Assembly (NCBI RefSeq): GCF_900536025.1
Contig: NZ_UNOZ01000020.1
Location: 1 to 64,000, forward strand
Origin: Pseudomonas reidholzensis
Lineage (GTDB): Bacteria > Pseudomonadota > Gammaproteobacteria > Pseudomonadales > Pseudomonadaceae
Length of the DNA stretch: 64,000 nt
Reading direction: 5' to 3'
Shown: piece by piece, positions 8,608-16,240 of the stretch
Layout: every line of letters begins with the position of its first letter
Numbering within the stretch: the first letter of the stretch is position 1
Notes under the pieces: generated by a model
What the model was told of the DNA's origin: nothing
What the model saw: the letters and a program-made list of their open reading frames with translations, nothing else
The model's database searches: none
Translations under genes and position numbers: made by a program

Positions 8608-8705
8608 GGGCAGTTCTGGCCTATTCGCGAGCAAGCCTGCGCTTGCAGGTTTCTGTCGAAGCCTGCCAGGCGCGGGCCTGCTTGCGATGTGCGCCGGCAC
8701 TGCCC
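8608..8705. repeat. Degenerate REP-like hairpin
   Basis: The 373-base gap between MocR and the MFS gene contains an imperfect REP-like inverted repeat bounded by GGGCAGT (8608-8614) and ACTGCCC (8699-8705), with diverged GCGAGCAAGC and GGCCTGCTTGCG cores. I see nothing else in this gap except the stem-loop near 8480 and a possible promoter for the next gene. Confidence 0.5.
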
Positions 8706-8847
8706 CTGAAGATCGCAACGACCTCCATTGGCCAAGCCGTCGACTCTTGCCCAGGTACCTCGTGCCGCCCCCCGGTCCGCAATGACCGGCGTCAGCGTGC
8801 ACGCCCGAAAAGGCGTTCATTCCGCCGACTTTCAACTTGAGGTACGT

Positions 8848-10140
8848 ATGTCTCCGCGTTTGCTGGCCCAGGCGCTGGCACCCCTGCTCGGGCTGTTCAT
8901 CATTGCGCTGGGCAATGGTTTCATGTCTTCCCTGACCACCCTGCAACTGGGCACCGCCGGCGAATCGGCGACGATGATCGGTATCGTCTCTTCGGCCTAT
9001 TTCATCGGCCTGACCCTGGGTGCGCTGTTCAACGACCGGCTGATCCTGCGCATCGGCCATATCCGCGCCTACACCAGCTTCGCTTCGCTGATCGCCGCGA
9101 CCATTCTCCTGCAAGGCCTGTGCTACGACACCACCTGGTGGTCGGTGCTGCGCCTGATCAACGGCTGGGCCGCGGTCGGGGTGTTCCTGGTGATCGAGAG
9201 CTGGCTGCTGATGGCCGGTGACGCGAAGATCCGCGGGCGCCTGCTGGCGCTCTACATGATCGCCTTCTATGGCGCCGGGGTCATTGCCCAGGCCGCGCTG
9301 GGCGAGATCTCCGGCTGGGGCGGGACATCGCCGTTCATGGTCGCCGGCATGCTCGCCACGCTGTCGGTACTGCCGGTGGTGATCCTGCCGCAGGTGTCGC
9401 CACGGCTCGACCAGGTCGAGCCACTCAAGCCACGCCAACTGCTCGGCATTGCGCCGACCGGGCTGGTCGGCTGCTTCGGCTCGGGGGTGGCGATTGCCGG
9501 GATCTACGCGCTGTTGCCGCTGTACCTGCAACGCATCGGCCTGGATGTCGGGGAAGTCGGCACGATGATGGCCTGGGTGATTCTGGGCGCGATGCTCCTG
9601 CAATACCCGGTCGGGCGCTGGTCGGACCGCAAGGACCGCCAGGATGTGCTGATCACCCTGGCCGCGCTGTGCACCGTGCTGTCGGTGGTGATCGCCTTCC
9701 TGCCGTCCGACTCGGTGGCGCTGCCGGCGATGTTGTTCCTGCTCGGTGGCGGCGTCTTCGCGCTGTATCCGGTCGCGGTCAGCAGTGCCGCCGACCGGGC
9801 ACCGTCCGATGCGCTGGTGCCGATGATCCAGGGCCTGCTGCTGATCAACTCGCTGGGCTCGGCGATGGCGCCGCTGGCGATCTCGCCGGTGATGACCTCG
9901 TATGGCGAGATCGGGCTGTTCTGGGCCTTTGCGGTGATCAACCTGGCGATGGTCAGCTTCTTCCTCTGGCGTCGCGGCAAGCGCCCGGCGCCGGAGCATC
10001 CGGCACCCTTTGCGCCGACCGCGACGTTCTCGCCCAGCGGCGCCGAGCTGCGCGTGACCGAAGAGCTGATGCACGCCGTCGAAGAGCATCCGTCGATGGC
10101 AGAAACCCAGGCGCCTGCGGCCCCGGCCGAACGCGCCTGA
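8848..10140 (+). CDS. MFS transporter, YcaD-like
   Basis: The ATG at 8848 follows TTGAGGT and gives 430 residues with twelve predicted membrane helices. The order of motifs (GIVSSAYFIGLTLGALFNDRLI, then VIESWLLM, RGRLLALYMIAFYGAG and the second-half QYPVGRWSDRKDRQD) resembles E. coli YcaD. YcaD-type carriers have no firmly assigned substrate. The last about 60 residues are a Pro/Ala-rich hydrophilic cytoplasmic tail that YcaD lacks. An upstream in-frame extension to 8728 is low-complexity and lacks a ribosome site. It stands alone. Confidence 0.85.
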   Translation: MSPRLLAQALAPLLGLFIIALGNGFMSSLTTLQLGTAGESATMIGIVSSAYFIGLTLGALFNDRLILRIGHIRAYTSFASLIAATILLQGLCYDTTWWSVLRLINGWAAVGVFLVIESWLLMAGDAKIRGRLLALYMIAFYGAGVIAQAALGEISGWGGTSPFMVAGMLATLSVLPVVILPQVSPRLDQVEPLKPRQLLGIAPTGLVGCFGSGVAIAGIYALLPLYLQRIGLDVGEVGTMMAWVILGAMLLQYPVGRWSDRKDRQDVLITLAALCTVLSVVIAFLPSDSVALPAMLFLLGGGVFALYPVAVSSAADRAPSDALVPMIQGLLLINSLGSAMAPLAISPVMTSYGEIGLFWAFAVINLAMVSFFLWRRGKRPAPEHPAPFAPTATFSPSGAELRVTEELMHAVEEHPSMAETQAPAAPAERA

Positions 10141-10235
10141 CCCCTCGCGGGGCACGACCGCCCGTCGCCTGACGGGCACCCTGCCCCGCCTGCCACGGCC
10201 GAACGCATGACGATCATCCTTACAGGAGAATCACC

Positions 10236-10526
10236 ATGGTCCGCATTCGTCCGCTTCCCCTGCTGCTCGCCCTGAGCCTGGGCCTCGCCTCCACCACCAG
10301 CATCGCCGCCACCGACATGACCACCACCAAGCCCAGCGCCGAACAGGCCAACGGCGATCATCCCAAAGGTGAAACCGCGGGTGAAGGCAGCAGCGTCAAC
10401 AGCCCTGGCGGCAAGGACAACGACAGCAGCGACACCGGCACCGACTCGGATGCCGCCGACGGCAGCACCACGGGCGGTGCGAGCAGCGCTGACAGCCACA
10501 GCGATGATCAGGACGACGACCAATAA
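10236..10526 (+). CDS. Secreted acidic, disordered Ser/Asp/Gly-rich protein
   Basis: The 96-residue protein has a clear Sec signal peptide (positive MVRIR, hydrophobic LPLLLALSLGLA, then SIAA-T). After it there is no hydrophobic core, only Ser, Asp, Gly, Thr and Ala, ending DDQDDDQ. It must be unstructured and strongly acidic in the periplasm or outside. A good ribosome site (CAGGAG) precedes the start. I do not recognise a family. Possible roles such as metal or calcium binding are guesses based on acidity alone. Confidence 0.65.
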   Translation: MVRIRPLPLLLALSLGLASTTSIAATDMTTTKPSAEQANGDHPKGETAGEGSSVNSPGGKDNDSSDTGTDSDAADGSTTGGASSADSHSDDQDDDQ

Positions 10527-10578
10527 GCCTGGTTGTCTACGCTGAGCTGACCTGGATATCCCTGCCTGGAGGCATGCC

Positions 10579-11133
10579 ATGACGATCCGAGCCTGCGTGC
10601 TTGGCACAGCGCTGTCGCTGTTTACCCTCGCCAGCCACGCCGAGAGCAGTGGCGCCTTGGCGGTCGCGTCCGCCTCGTTCACCGACGGCGGGGTTATCGC
10701 CCTGGAGCAGGTCGGCCCGGACCCTGGGTGCGGCAGTGGCGGCGAGCGCACGCCGCAGGTGAGCTGGAGTAACCTGCCGGAAGGGACCCGCTCGGTGGCA
10801 CTGGTGATGTTCGACCCGGATGGCGGCAAGGGCCTCGGGGTGGTGCACTGGGTCGCTTACAACATCGACTCGGAGCACGGCAGCCTGGAAGAAGGCATTG
10901 CCGGGCAGACGACCCAGGCGGTCACGGTGGGGCGTAATTCACGCGGGATGATGACGTATCGCGGACCTTGCCCTCCGGCGGGGGATAATCCGCATCATTA
11001 TGCGTTGACCTTGATTGCCACGGACCTGGCGCCGGGTAGCTTGGTGGAGGGGCTGGATCGGCAGGGCCTGATGGATGCACTGAAGGACCATGCCTTGGGT
11101 GGTCAGAGCATCGTCGGGCGTTATGGGCATTGA
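10579..11133 (+). CDS. Periplasmic PEBP protein (YbhB/YbcL type)
   Basis: The 184-residue protein starts with a signal peptide (LGTALSLFTLASHA-E) and then follows the bacterial phosphatidylethanolamine-binding/Raf-kinase-inhibitor-like fold. The ligand-pocket signatures are present: MFDPDGG near residue 77, VHWVAYNI, and YRGPCPPAGDNPHHY near residue 133. The molecular function in bacteria is unclear; a small-anion pocket is conserved. It lies 50 bases after the acidic secreted protein and could be co-transcribed with it. It ends at the perfect REP hairpin shared with the convergent LysR gene. Confidence 0.88.
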   Translation: MTIRACVLGTALSLFTLASHAESSGALAVASASFTDGGVIALEQVGPDPGCGSGGERTPQVSWSNLPEGTRSVALVMFDPDGGKGLGVVHWVAYNIDSEHGSLEEGIAGQTTQAVTVGRNSRGMMTYRGPCPPAGDNPHHYALTLIATDLAPGSLVEGLDRQGLMDALKDHALGGQSIVGRYGH

Positions 11134-11144
11134 TTGATCGGGTA

Positions 11145-11237
11145 CCAGATCCGGCCTCTTCGCGGGTAAACCCGCTCCCACAGGTTCTGTTGATAACCCT
11201 GTGGGAGCGGGTTTACCCGCGAAGAGGCCGGATCTGG
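11145..11237. repeat. Perfect 40-bp REP inverted repeat between convergent genes
   Basis: The arms 11145-11184 and 11198-11237 are exact reverse complements over 40 bases with a 13-base loop, and contain the REP core GCGGGTAAACCCGCTCCCAC. It sits between the converging PEBP and LysR genes and could act as a bidirectional transcription or decay barrier. Confidence 0.92.
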
Positions 11238-11250
11238 CGCCACAAGGCAC

Positions 11251-12183
11251 TCAGCGCGAATACCGCGGGTCGTCCACCACCTGCTCATGCGCCGCAAACA
11301 TCACCGGCAGCTGCTCCTTGAGCAGGTCCAGCCAGGTGCGCACCTTGGCGTCCAGGTAATGCCGCGACGGGTAGATCGCATAGATCTCCCGCTGCCGCAG
11401 CCGATGCGGCGCCAGCAACCGGCACAGCCGCCCTTCGGCAATCGCCTTGCTCGCCGAATAATACGGAATCAGCCCAATGCCCATGCCCAGCTCGGTGGCG
11501 TGCAGCATGGCGTCGGCCACATTGGTCAGAAAGGTGTCCTGCGGCAGGATCACGCACTTGTCCGCCGACTGCTCGAACGCCCAGTCCTCCTCGAACAGCG
11601 GGTCGCCCATGCGCAGGCAGACATGCTCGTGCAGGTCTTGCGGCCGCTGCGGCACGCCGTGCCGGGCCAGATACTCCGGTGAAGCGCAGAGAATGCTGTA
11701 GATGCTACCCAGCGGAATCGCGATCAACTGCGAATCCGGCAAGCCGCGGCCGACGGTGATCACCACGTCGTGGCCCTCGTCCAGCGGGTCCGGGTTGCGC
11801 TGGGACAAGGTCAGCTCCATCACCACCTCGGGGCACGCTGCCTTGTACGCCGCCACCAGCGGCATCATCAACATGCCCAGGCCGTGGGTCGAATGAAAAC
11901 GCAGGCGGCCACGCGGGGTCAGGTGCGCGCCGCGCGCTTCGTCCACCGCTTCTTCGGTCAACAGCATGATCTGCCGGCAGCGTTCGAGAAAACGCTCACC
12001 CGCCTCGCTCATCCGCAGACGGCGGGTGGTGCGGTGCAGCAGGCGGGTCTGCAGCTGGTTTTCGAGCTCTGCAACGATCCGTGATACCTGCGCCGCCGAA
12101 ATGTCCAGGGCGTTGGCGGCGGCGGCGAAACTGCCGCACTCCACCACCCGGGCAAAGGTTCGCATGGCATGCAGCATGTCCAT
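11251..12183 (-). CDS. LysR-family transcriptional regulator
   Basis: The 310-residue protein has an N-terminal winged helix (MRTFARVVECGSFAAAANALDISAAQVSRIV) and a LysR substrate-binding domain from about residue 90. The TTRRLRMSEAGERFLERCRQI hinge and the CLRMGD segment place it in the CrgA/DmlR-like subgroup that often regulates a divergent oxidoreductase or efflux gene. Here the divergent gene encodes a DUF2790 protein 119 bases away, so that gene is the simplest target. The inducer is unknown. Confidence 0.87.
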   Translation of the reverse strand: MDMLHAMRTFARVVECGSFAAAANALDISAAQVSRIVAELENQLQTRLLHRTTRRLRMSEAGERFLERCRQIMLLTEEAVDEARGAHLTPRGRLRFHSTHGLGMLMMPLVAAYKAACPEVVMELTLSQRNPDPLDEGHDVVITVGRGLPDSQLIAIPLGSIYSILCASPEYLARHGVPQRPQDLHEHVCLRMGDPLFEEDWAFEQSADKCVILPQDTFLTNVADAMLHATELGMGIGLIPYYSASKAIAEGRLCRLLAPHRLRQREIYAIYPSRHYLDAKVRTWLDLLKEQLPVMFAAHEQVVDDPRYSR

Positions 12184-12302
12184 GAAGGTCCGCTCCTTTC
12201 AGTCTTATTCGTACGTCCCAGGCAGGAATCTATCACGGGTTAGCCCCTTTATTGTGAATCACCAATGAATACATCATGGGTAAACCTCACAAGGAGCCTG
12301 AC

Positions 12303-12560
12303 ATGAAAGCCTCAATCGCCTTTTTCGCCCTGTTCGCATCGCTGGCCTCGGTCGGTGCCTATGCCGACCAGGCGACCACGCCTGCCTCAGAAACCTACGA
12401 ATACGGCATGCCGCTGGACGTCGCCAAGGTCATCTCGATCACCCCGGCCAGCAACATCGCCGATTGCCAGGTGGGCACGGCGCACATGGTCTATGTCGAT
12501 CATCAAGGCCAGCAACACGACGTCAACTTCCGCGAAATGGGCGACTGCTCGCAGATGTAA
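12303..12560 (+). CDS. DUF2790 small secreted protein
   Basis: The ATG at 12303 follows AAGGAGCC and gives 85 residues. A signal peptide (SIAFFALFASLASVGAYA-D) is followed by the DUF2790 core: YEYGMPLDVAKVISI, a Cys in ADCQVG, MVYVDHQG and a second Cys near the end (GDCSQM). The two cysteines probably pair. DUF2790 proteins are numerous in Pseudomonas, periplasmic and of unknown biochemical role; some paralogues respond to metals. The in-frame extension to 12276 has no ribosome site. Confidence 0.85.
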   Translation: MKASIAFFALFASLASVGAYADQATTPASETYEYGMPLDVAKVISITPASNIADCQVGTAHMVYVDHQGQQHDVNFREMGDCSQM

Positions 12561-12586
12561 GCCGCGTTACCCGAACGCCGCTGGTT

Positions 12587-13279
12587 TCAGCCCAGCACCT
12601 GATTGATCCACTCGACCTGCCGGGCAAACTCACGGGCCTTGTCCTGAGGGACTTCCTGGGCATGCTCGAAATGCGCCAAGGTCTGCTGCCGTTGCCGCAG
12701 CACACGCCGCCACTTGGCCAGAAACGGCTCGCTGCGCGCCTCTAGCAGCCGCGGACCGAAGAACAGTTCCTGCTCGGTGTACTGAATGCCCGCGCCAGGG
12801 ACTGCGACGATGATCTCGTAATCGAAGCGATTCTCCCGCAGCAACTCCTCATGGACGATCTGGTAGCCGTTATCCATCAGCCAGGTGCGCAGTTCACGCT
12901 CGCCGCCGTTAGGCTGCAGGATCAGCCGCTGCTGGCCATTCAGGTACGGCTGGCCGCGCTGGAAGATCTCGCACATGGTCTCGCCACCCATGCCGCACAG
13001 GCTGATCGTATCGATCCGGTCGGCCGGCGTGATCGCCGCCAGGCCATCGGCCAGGCGCACGGTGACCCGCTCATCGAGGCCGTTCTTGCGCACGTTGCGC
13101 TGCGCCGAGTGGAACGGTGTCTGCGCCACCTCACCCGCCACCGCATAGTCGATCTGCCCGCGCAGCATCAACGCCACCGGCAGGTAGCCGTGGTCAGAGC
13201 CGATATCGGCCAGCCGCGCGCCGGCGGGCACGTGCGCCGCCACGCGCTCCAGGCGCCGGGACAAAGTCTGTTCGTTCAA
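12587..13279 (-). CDS. trmK: tRNA (adenine-N1)-methyltransferase, TrmK family
   Basis: Read from the TTG at 13279 (AGGAACACAGG just before), the protein is 230 residues beginning LNEQTLSRRLERVAAHVPAGARLADIGSDHGYLP. DIGSDHGYLP is the SAM-binding motif I, and CGMGGETM and LQPNGGERELR are family hallmarks. TrmK methylates N1 of A22 in some tRNAs in Bacillus; the Pseudomonas homologue is assigned by family only. The longer reading from 13345 adds 22 residues without family character. It is divergent from ridA. Confidence 0.85.
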   Translation of the reverse strand: MNEQTLSRRLERVAAHVPAGARLADIGSDHGYLPVALMLRGQIDYAVAGEVAQTPFHSAQRNVRKNGLDERVTVRLADGLAAITPADRIDTISLCGMGGETMCEIFQRGQPYLNGQQRLILQPNGGERELRTWLMDNGYQIVHEELLRENRFDYEIIVAVPGAGIQYTEQELFFGPRLLEARSEPFLAKWRRVLRQRQQTLAHFEHAQEVPQDKAREFARQVEWINQVLG

Positions 13280-13456
13280 CCTGTGTTCCTTCTGCACGAC
13301 CGGCGCAGCGCGCGCGGCCAAATGGGGCGCGATTCTGACCGTCAACGCCGGCTATTTCAATTCTCCTGGCCGAGCGGGCACGGCCTGGCGGCTCGACCGA
13401 CCCGGCCAGCTCACGTACGCTTGCGGCTTTCCTTCCGTTGCAAGGCACGCATTCCC

Positions 13457-13837
13457 ATGGCAAATGCAGATATCACCTTTATTCCCGACCCGGACCCCGA
13501 GTCGATTTCGTCGGACGTGACCGGCTTCGGCAACCTGCTGGTCAGCACCCAGATCCCCACCCGCGCCGATGGCAGCCTGGAGCTGGGCGGCATCGTCGAG
13601 CAGAGCGAATGCACCCTGCAGGCGCTCAAGGTCGCCCTGGAGCGCGCCGGCAGCTCGATGGACCGCGTGCTGCACCTGACCATCTACCTCACCGACATGG
13701 CCGACCGCCCGGCCTTCAACGAGGTCTACCAGCGCTTCTTCAGCCAGCCATGGCCAGTGCGTGCGGCGGTCGGCGTGGCCTCGCTGGCAGTCGAAGGCAT
13801 GCGCGTCGAAGTGACCGCGATGGCGGCCAAGGCCTGA
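13457..13837 (+). CDS. RidA-family (YjgF/RutC) protein
   Basis: The 126-residue protein has the RidA fold signatures: GFGNLLVSTQIP near the start, QALKVALERAGSSMDRVLHLTIYLTDM in the middle, and RAAVGVASLAVEGMRVEVTAMA at the end. The Arg in WPVRAAVGV is at the position of the catalytic arginine that RidA enzymes use to hydrolyse reactive enamine/imine intermediates. The ATG at 13457 starts the family-typical length; the longer frame upstream is antisense to trmK. A very stable hairpin follows the stop. Confidence 0.86.
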   Translation: MANADITFIPDPDPESISSDVTGFGNLLVSTQIPTRADGSLELGGIVEQSECTLQALKVALERAGSSMDRVLHLTIYLTDMADRPAFNEVYQRFFSQPWPVRAAVGVASLAVEGMRVEVTAMAAKA

Positions 13838-13844
13838 GTCATCC

Positions 13845-13884
13845 GTTGCCGGTGATGGCCCCTTCGCGGGGCATCACCGGCAAC
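13845..13884 (+). terminator. Stable hairpin after the RidA gene
   Basis: GTTGCCGGTGATG (13845-13857) pairs with CATCACCGGCAAC (13872-13884) over 13 bp, and the inner CCCC/GGGG extends the stem around a TTCG-type loop. It lies seven bases after the ridA stop. There is no T-run, so it may be Rho-independent only in part or a processing barrier. Confidence 0.6.
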
Positions 13885-13919
13885 CAGGATCTACACCGTT
13901 ACACAGCAGGAAGCCTTAA

Positions 13920-16010
13920 ATGCGCCGCCACTTCACCGTTCTACTGCCCACCCTTGGCCTGTGCACCCTGGCCCACGCCGAATCGCCCGCCCCGTTCCAG
14001 TTGCTCGAACCGCTGGTCGTCACCGGCACCTACGCGCCTAACGCCAGCTTCGACCTGCCCTACTCCATCGACACCGTCGACCGCGCGCAGATCAGCGACG
14101 GCCAGCTCGGCGTCAACCTCTCCGAAGCGCTCAACCGCGTCCCCGGCCTGGTGGTGCAGAACCGCCAGAACTACGCCCAGGACCTGCAGATCTCCTCGCG
14201 CGGCTATGGCGCCCGCTCGGCCTTCGGCATTCGCGGCATCAAGCTGCTGAGCGACGGTATCCCGGCCAGCACCCCCGACGGCCAGGGCCAGGCGGCGTCG
14301 CTGAACCTGGACGTCGCCGAGCGCATCGAGGTCCTGCGCGGGCCCGCTTCGGCGATCTACGGCAGCAACGCGGGCGGGGTCATCCAGATGTTTACCCGCG
14401 ACGGCGCCGGGCCGCCCAAGGTGGGCGTCGAAACCACCTTTGGCAGCGACGGCTTCAACAAGAACCATGTGTATGGCGAAGGTGGCAACGACCAGGCCGG
14501 GTTTGTCCTCGACGCCTCGCGCCTGGACACCGACGGCTACCGCGACCACAGCGCTGCGCGCCGCGACCAGACGTTTGCCAAGGTGCATGTACGCCCGGAT
14601 GACGACAGCCGCCTGGCGGTGATCTTCAGCAGCCTGGAGCAGAACGGGACGCAGGATCCGCTGGGGCAGACCTGGGAAGGTTACAAGGATGATCCGCGCT
14701 CGGTGAGCCCGCGGGCCGAGGAGTACAACACCCGCAAGAGCATCCACCACCAACAGGTGGGGGTGAATTACGAACGGTATTTTGGTGATGCGACGTTGCA
14801 GGCCAATGTGTATGCCGGGCGGCGTAGCGTGATTCAGTATCTGTCGATACCTAAGGACACCGTACCGAACGAGCTCGGCGGCGGCGGCGTGGTCGACTTT
14901 GACCGCGAGTTTCACGGTGGCACCCTGCGCTGGATCCAGCCGGTGGAGGTAGCCTACGGCGCCCTGACAGTTACCGCCGGTGCAGATTACGACCGCAGCC
15001 GCGATGACCGACGTGGTTTCAAGAACTACAGCGGCACCACGCTCGGCGTCAAAGGCGACCTGCGCCGGGACGAGAAGGACACTGCCACCAGCCTCGACCC
15101 GTATCTGCAAGCGCATTGGGAAATAGACCGCTGGACCGTGGACGCTGGCGTGCGTCACAGCAGCATGGAGATGGAGGTGAACGATCACTTCCTCTCCAAC
15201 GGCGATTCCAGCGGTTCGAAGAAGTACCAGCGGACGACACCGACGCTGTCGGTGATGTATGCCTTTACCCCGAATTTGCATGGTTACATCAGTGCCGGCA
15301 AGGCGTTTGAGACGCCGACGCAGGCCGAGATGGCCTATGCGCCAGGGGGTGTGGAAGGCTTCAACTTTGGCCTCAAGCCTTCGACCAGTACTCAATACGA
15401 ACTGGGTATCAAGGCACGGCCAGACGAGCGCACGCGGATCAACGCCGCCGTGTTCGAGATCCGGACCGAGGACGAGGTCGTAATCAATGGTTCCAAGGAT
15501 GGTCGTACCAGCTACAACAACGCCGGCAAGACGCTGCGCCGCGGCCTGGAGTTGAGCGTACAGCGCGAACTGAACGCGCAATGGCAGTTCAACCTTGCCT
15601 ATACCTGGCTCAAAGCTACATATGACGAGGACTTTGTTCAGAACTCATCGCTTATCGAGAAGGGCAACTACCTGCCTGGCGTGCCAAGCAGCAGCCTGTT
15701 CGGGGAATTGATCTGGAAGCCTCGTCAAGGCATCAGCATGGGCCTTGAAGGCCAATACCGCAGCAAGGTCTATGTCGAGGACAGCAATCAGTACAAGGCC
15801 GCCCCAAGCTACACGGTGTTTAACTGGCGCACGCGCTTCGAGCAGCAGTACGGGCCTTGGACGTTCCACCAAGTCGTTCGCTTGGAGAATATCCTCGACC
15901 GCCAGTACGTTGGATCGGTGATCATAGGCGACACAGCGAATAAGCGTTTCTATGAAGCCGCGCCGGGCCGCTCCTGGTATGCCGGAGCCGGCCTGGAGTA
16001 TCAGTTCTAG
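13920..16010 (+). CDS. TonB-dependent outer membrane receptor
   Basis: The 696-residue protein has a signal peptide ending AHA-E, a TonB-box-like LVVTGTYAP, a plug domain (VNLSEALNRVPGLVV, SSRGYGARSAFGIRG, IEVLRGPASAIYGSNAGGVI) and a 22-strand barrel ending in the terminal aromatic EYQF. It lacks an N-terminal signalling (STN) domain. The plug motifs RGYG and GIRGIKLLSDGIPAS match FecA/PhuR-like iron-complex receptors, but the ligand cannot be assigned. It is separated from ridA by the hairpin and ends at a REP pair, so it appears monocistronic. Confidence 0.87.
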   Translation: MRRHFTVLLPTLGLCTLAHAESPAPFQLLEPLVVTGTYAPNASFDLPYSIDTVDRAQISDGQLGVNLSEALNRVPGLVVQNRQNYAQDLQISSRGYGARSAFGIRGIKLLSDGIPASTPDGQGQAASLNLDVAERIEVLRGPASAIYGSNAGGVIQMFTRDGAGPPKVGVETTFGSDGFNKNHVYGEGGNDQAGFVLDASRLDTDGYRDHSAARRDQTFAKVHVRPDDDSRLAVIFSSLEQNGTQDPLGQTWEGYKDDPRSVSPRAEEYNTRKSIHHQQVGVNYERYFGDATLQANVYAGRRSVIQYLSIPKDTVPNELGGGGVVDFDREFHGGTLRWIQPVEVAYGALTVTAGADYDRSRDDRRGFKNYSGTTLGVKGDLRRDEKDTATSLDPYLQAHWEIDRWTVDAGVRHSSMEMEVNDHFLSNGDSSGSKKYQRTTPTLSVMYAFTPNLHGYISAGKAFETPTQAEMAYAPGGVEGFNFGLKPSTSTQYELGIKARPDERTRINAAVFEIRTEDEVVINGSKDGRTSYNNAGKTLRRGLELSVQRELNAQWQFNLAYTWLKATYDEDFVQNSSLIEKGNYLPGVPSSSLFGELIWKPRQGISMGLEGQYRSKVYVEDSNQYKAAPSYTVFNWRTRFEQQYGPWTFHQVVRLENILDRQYVGSVIIGDTANKRFYEAAPGRSWYAGAGLEYQF

Positions 16011-16021
16011 GTAGTTTTTTG

Positions 16022-16140
16022 TCGCCTGCACCGGCTTCTTCGCGGGGCAAGCCCGCTCCCACAGGGATCGCGCTGTTCTGGAGATTTGCGCGGTCCCTGT
16101 GGGAGCGGGCTTGCCCCGCGAAGAGGCCGCAGCAGGCGAT
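16022..16140. repeat. REP pair
   Basis: Inverted arms 16022-16068 and 16093-16140 share CTTCGCGGGGCAAGCCCGCT and extend outward to GCCTGC/GCAGGC. They occupy most of the gap between the TonB receptor and rlhA. Confidence 0.9.
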
Positions 16141-16240
16141 CTACAGGTGTATTGCCTCCACCGGGCAGCCCAAAGGTGCCCCCAGGCCATTTCACCGCTA
16201 CAATGCCCGCCTAACCGTGACAGCCCGAAAAAATAACGAC

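Noticed and set aside
8560..10179. 539-codon minus-strand ORF opposite the MFS gene
   Set aside because: Arg/His/Gln-rich shadow without family features; the opposite strand has twelve membrane helices.
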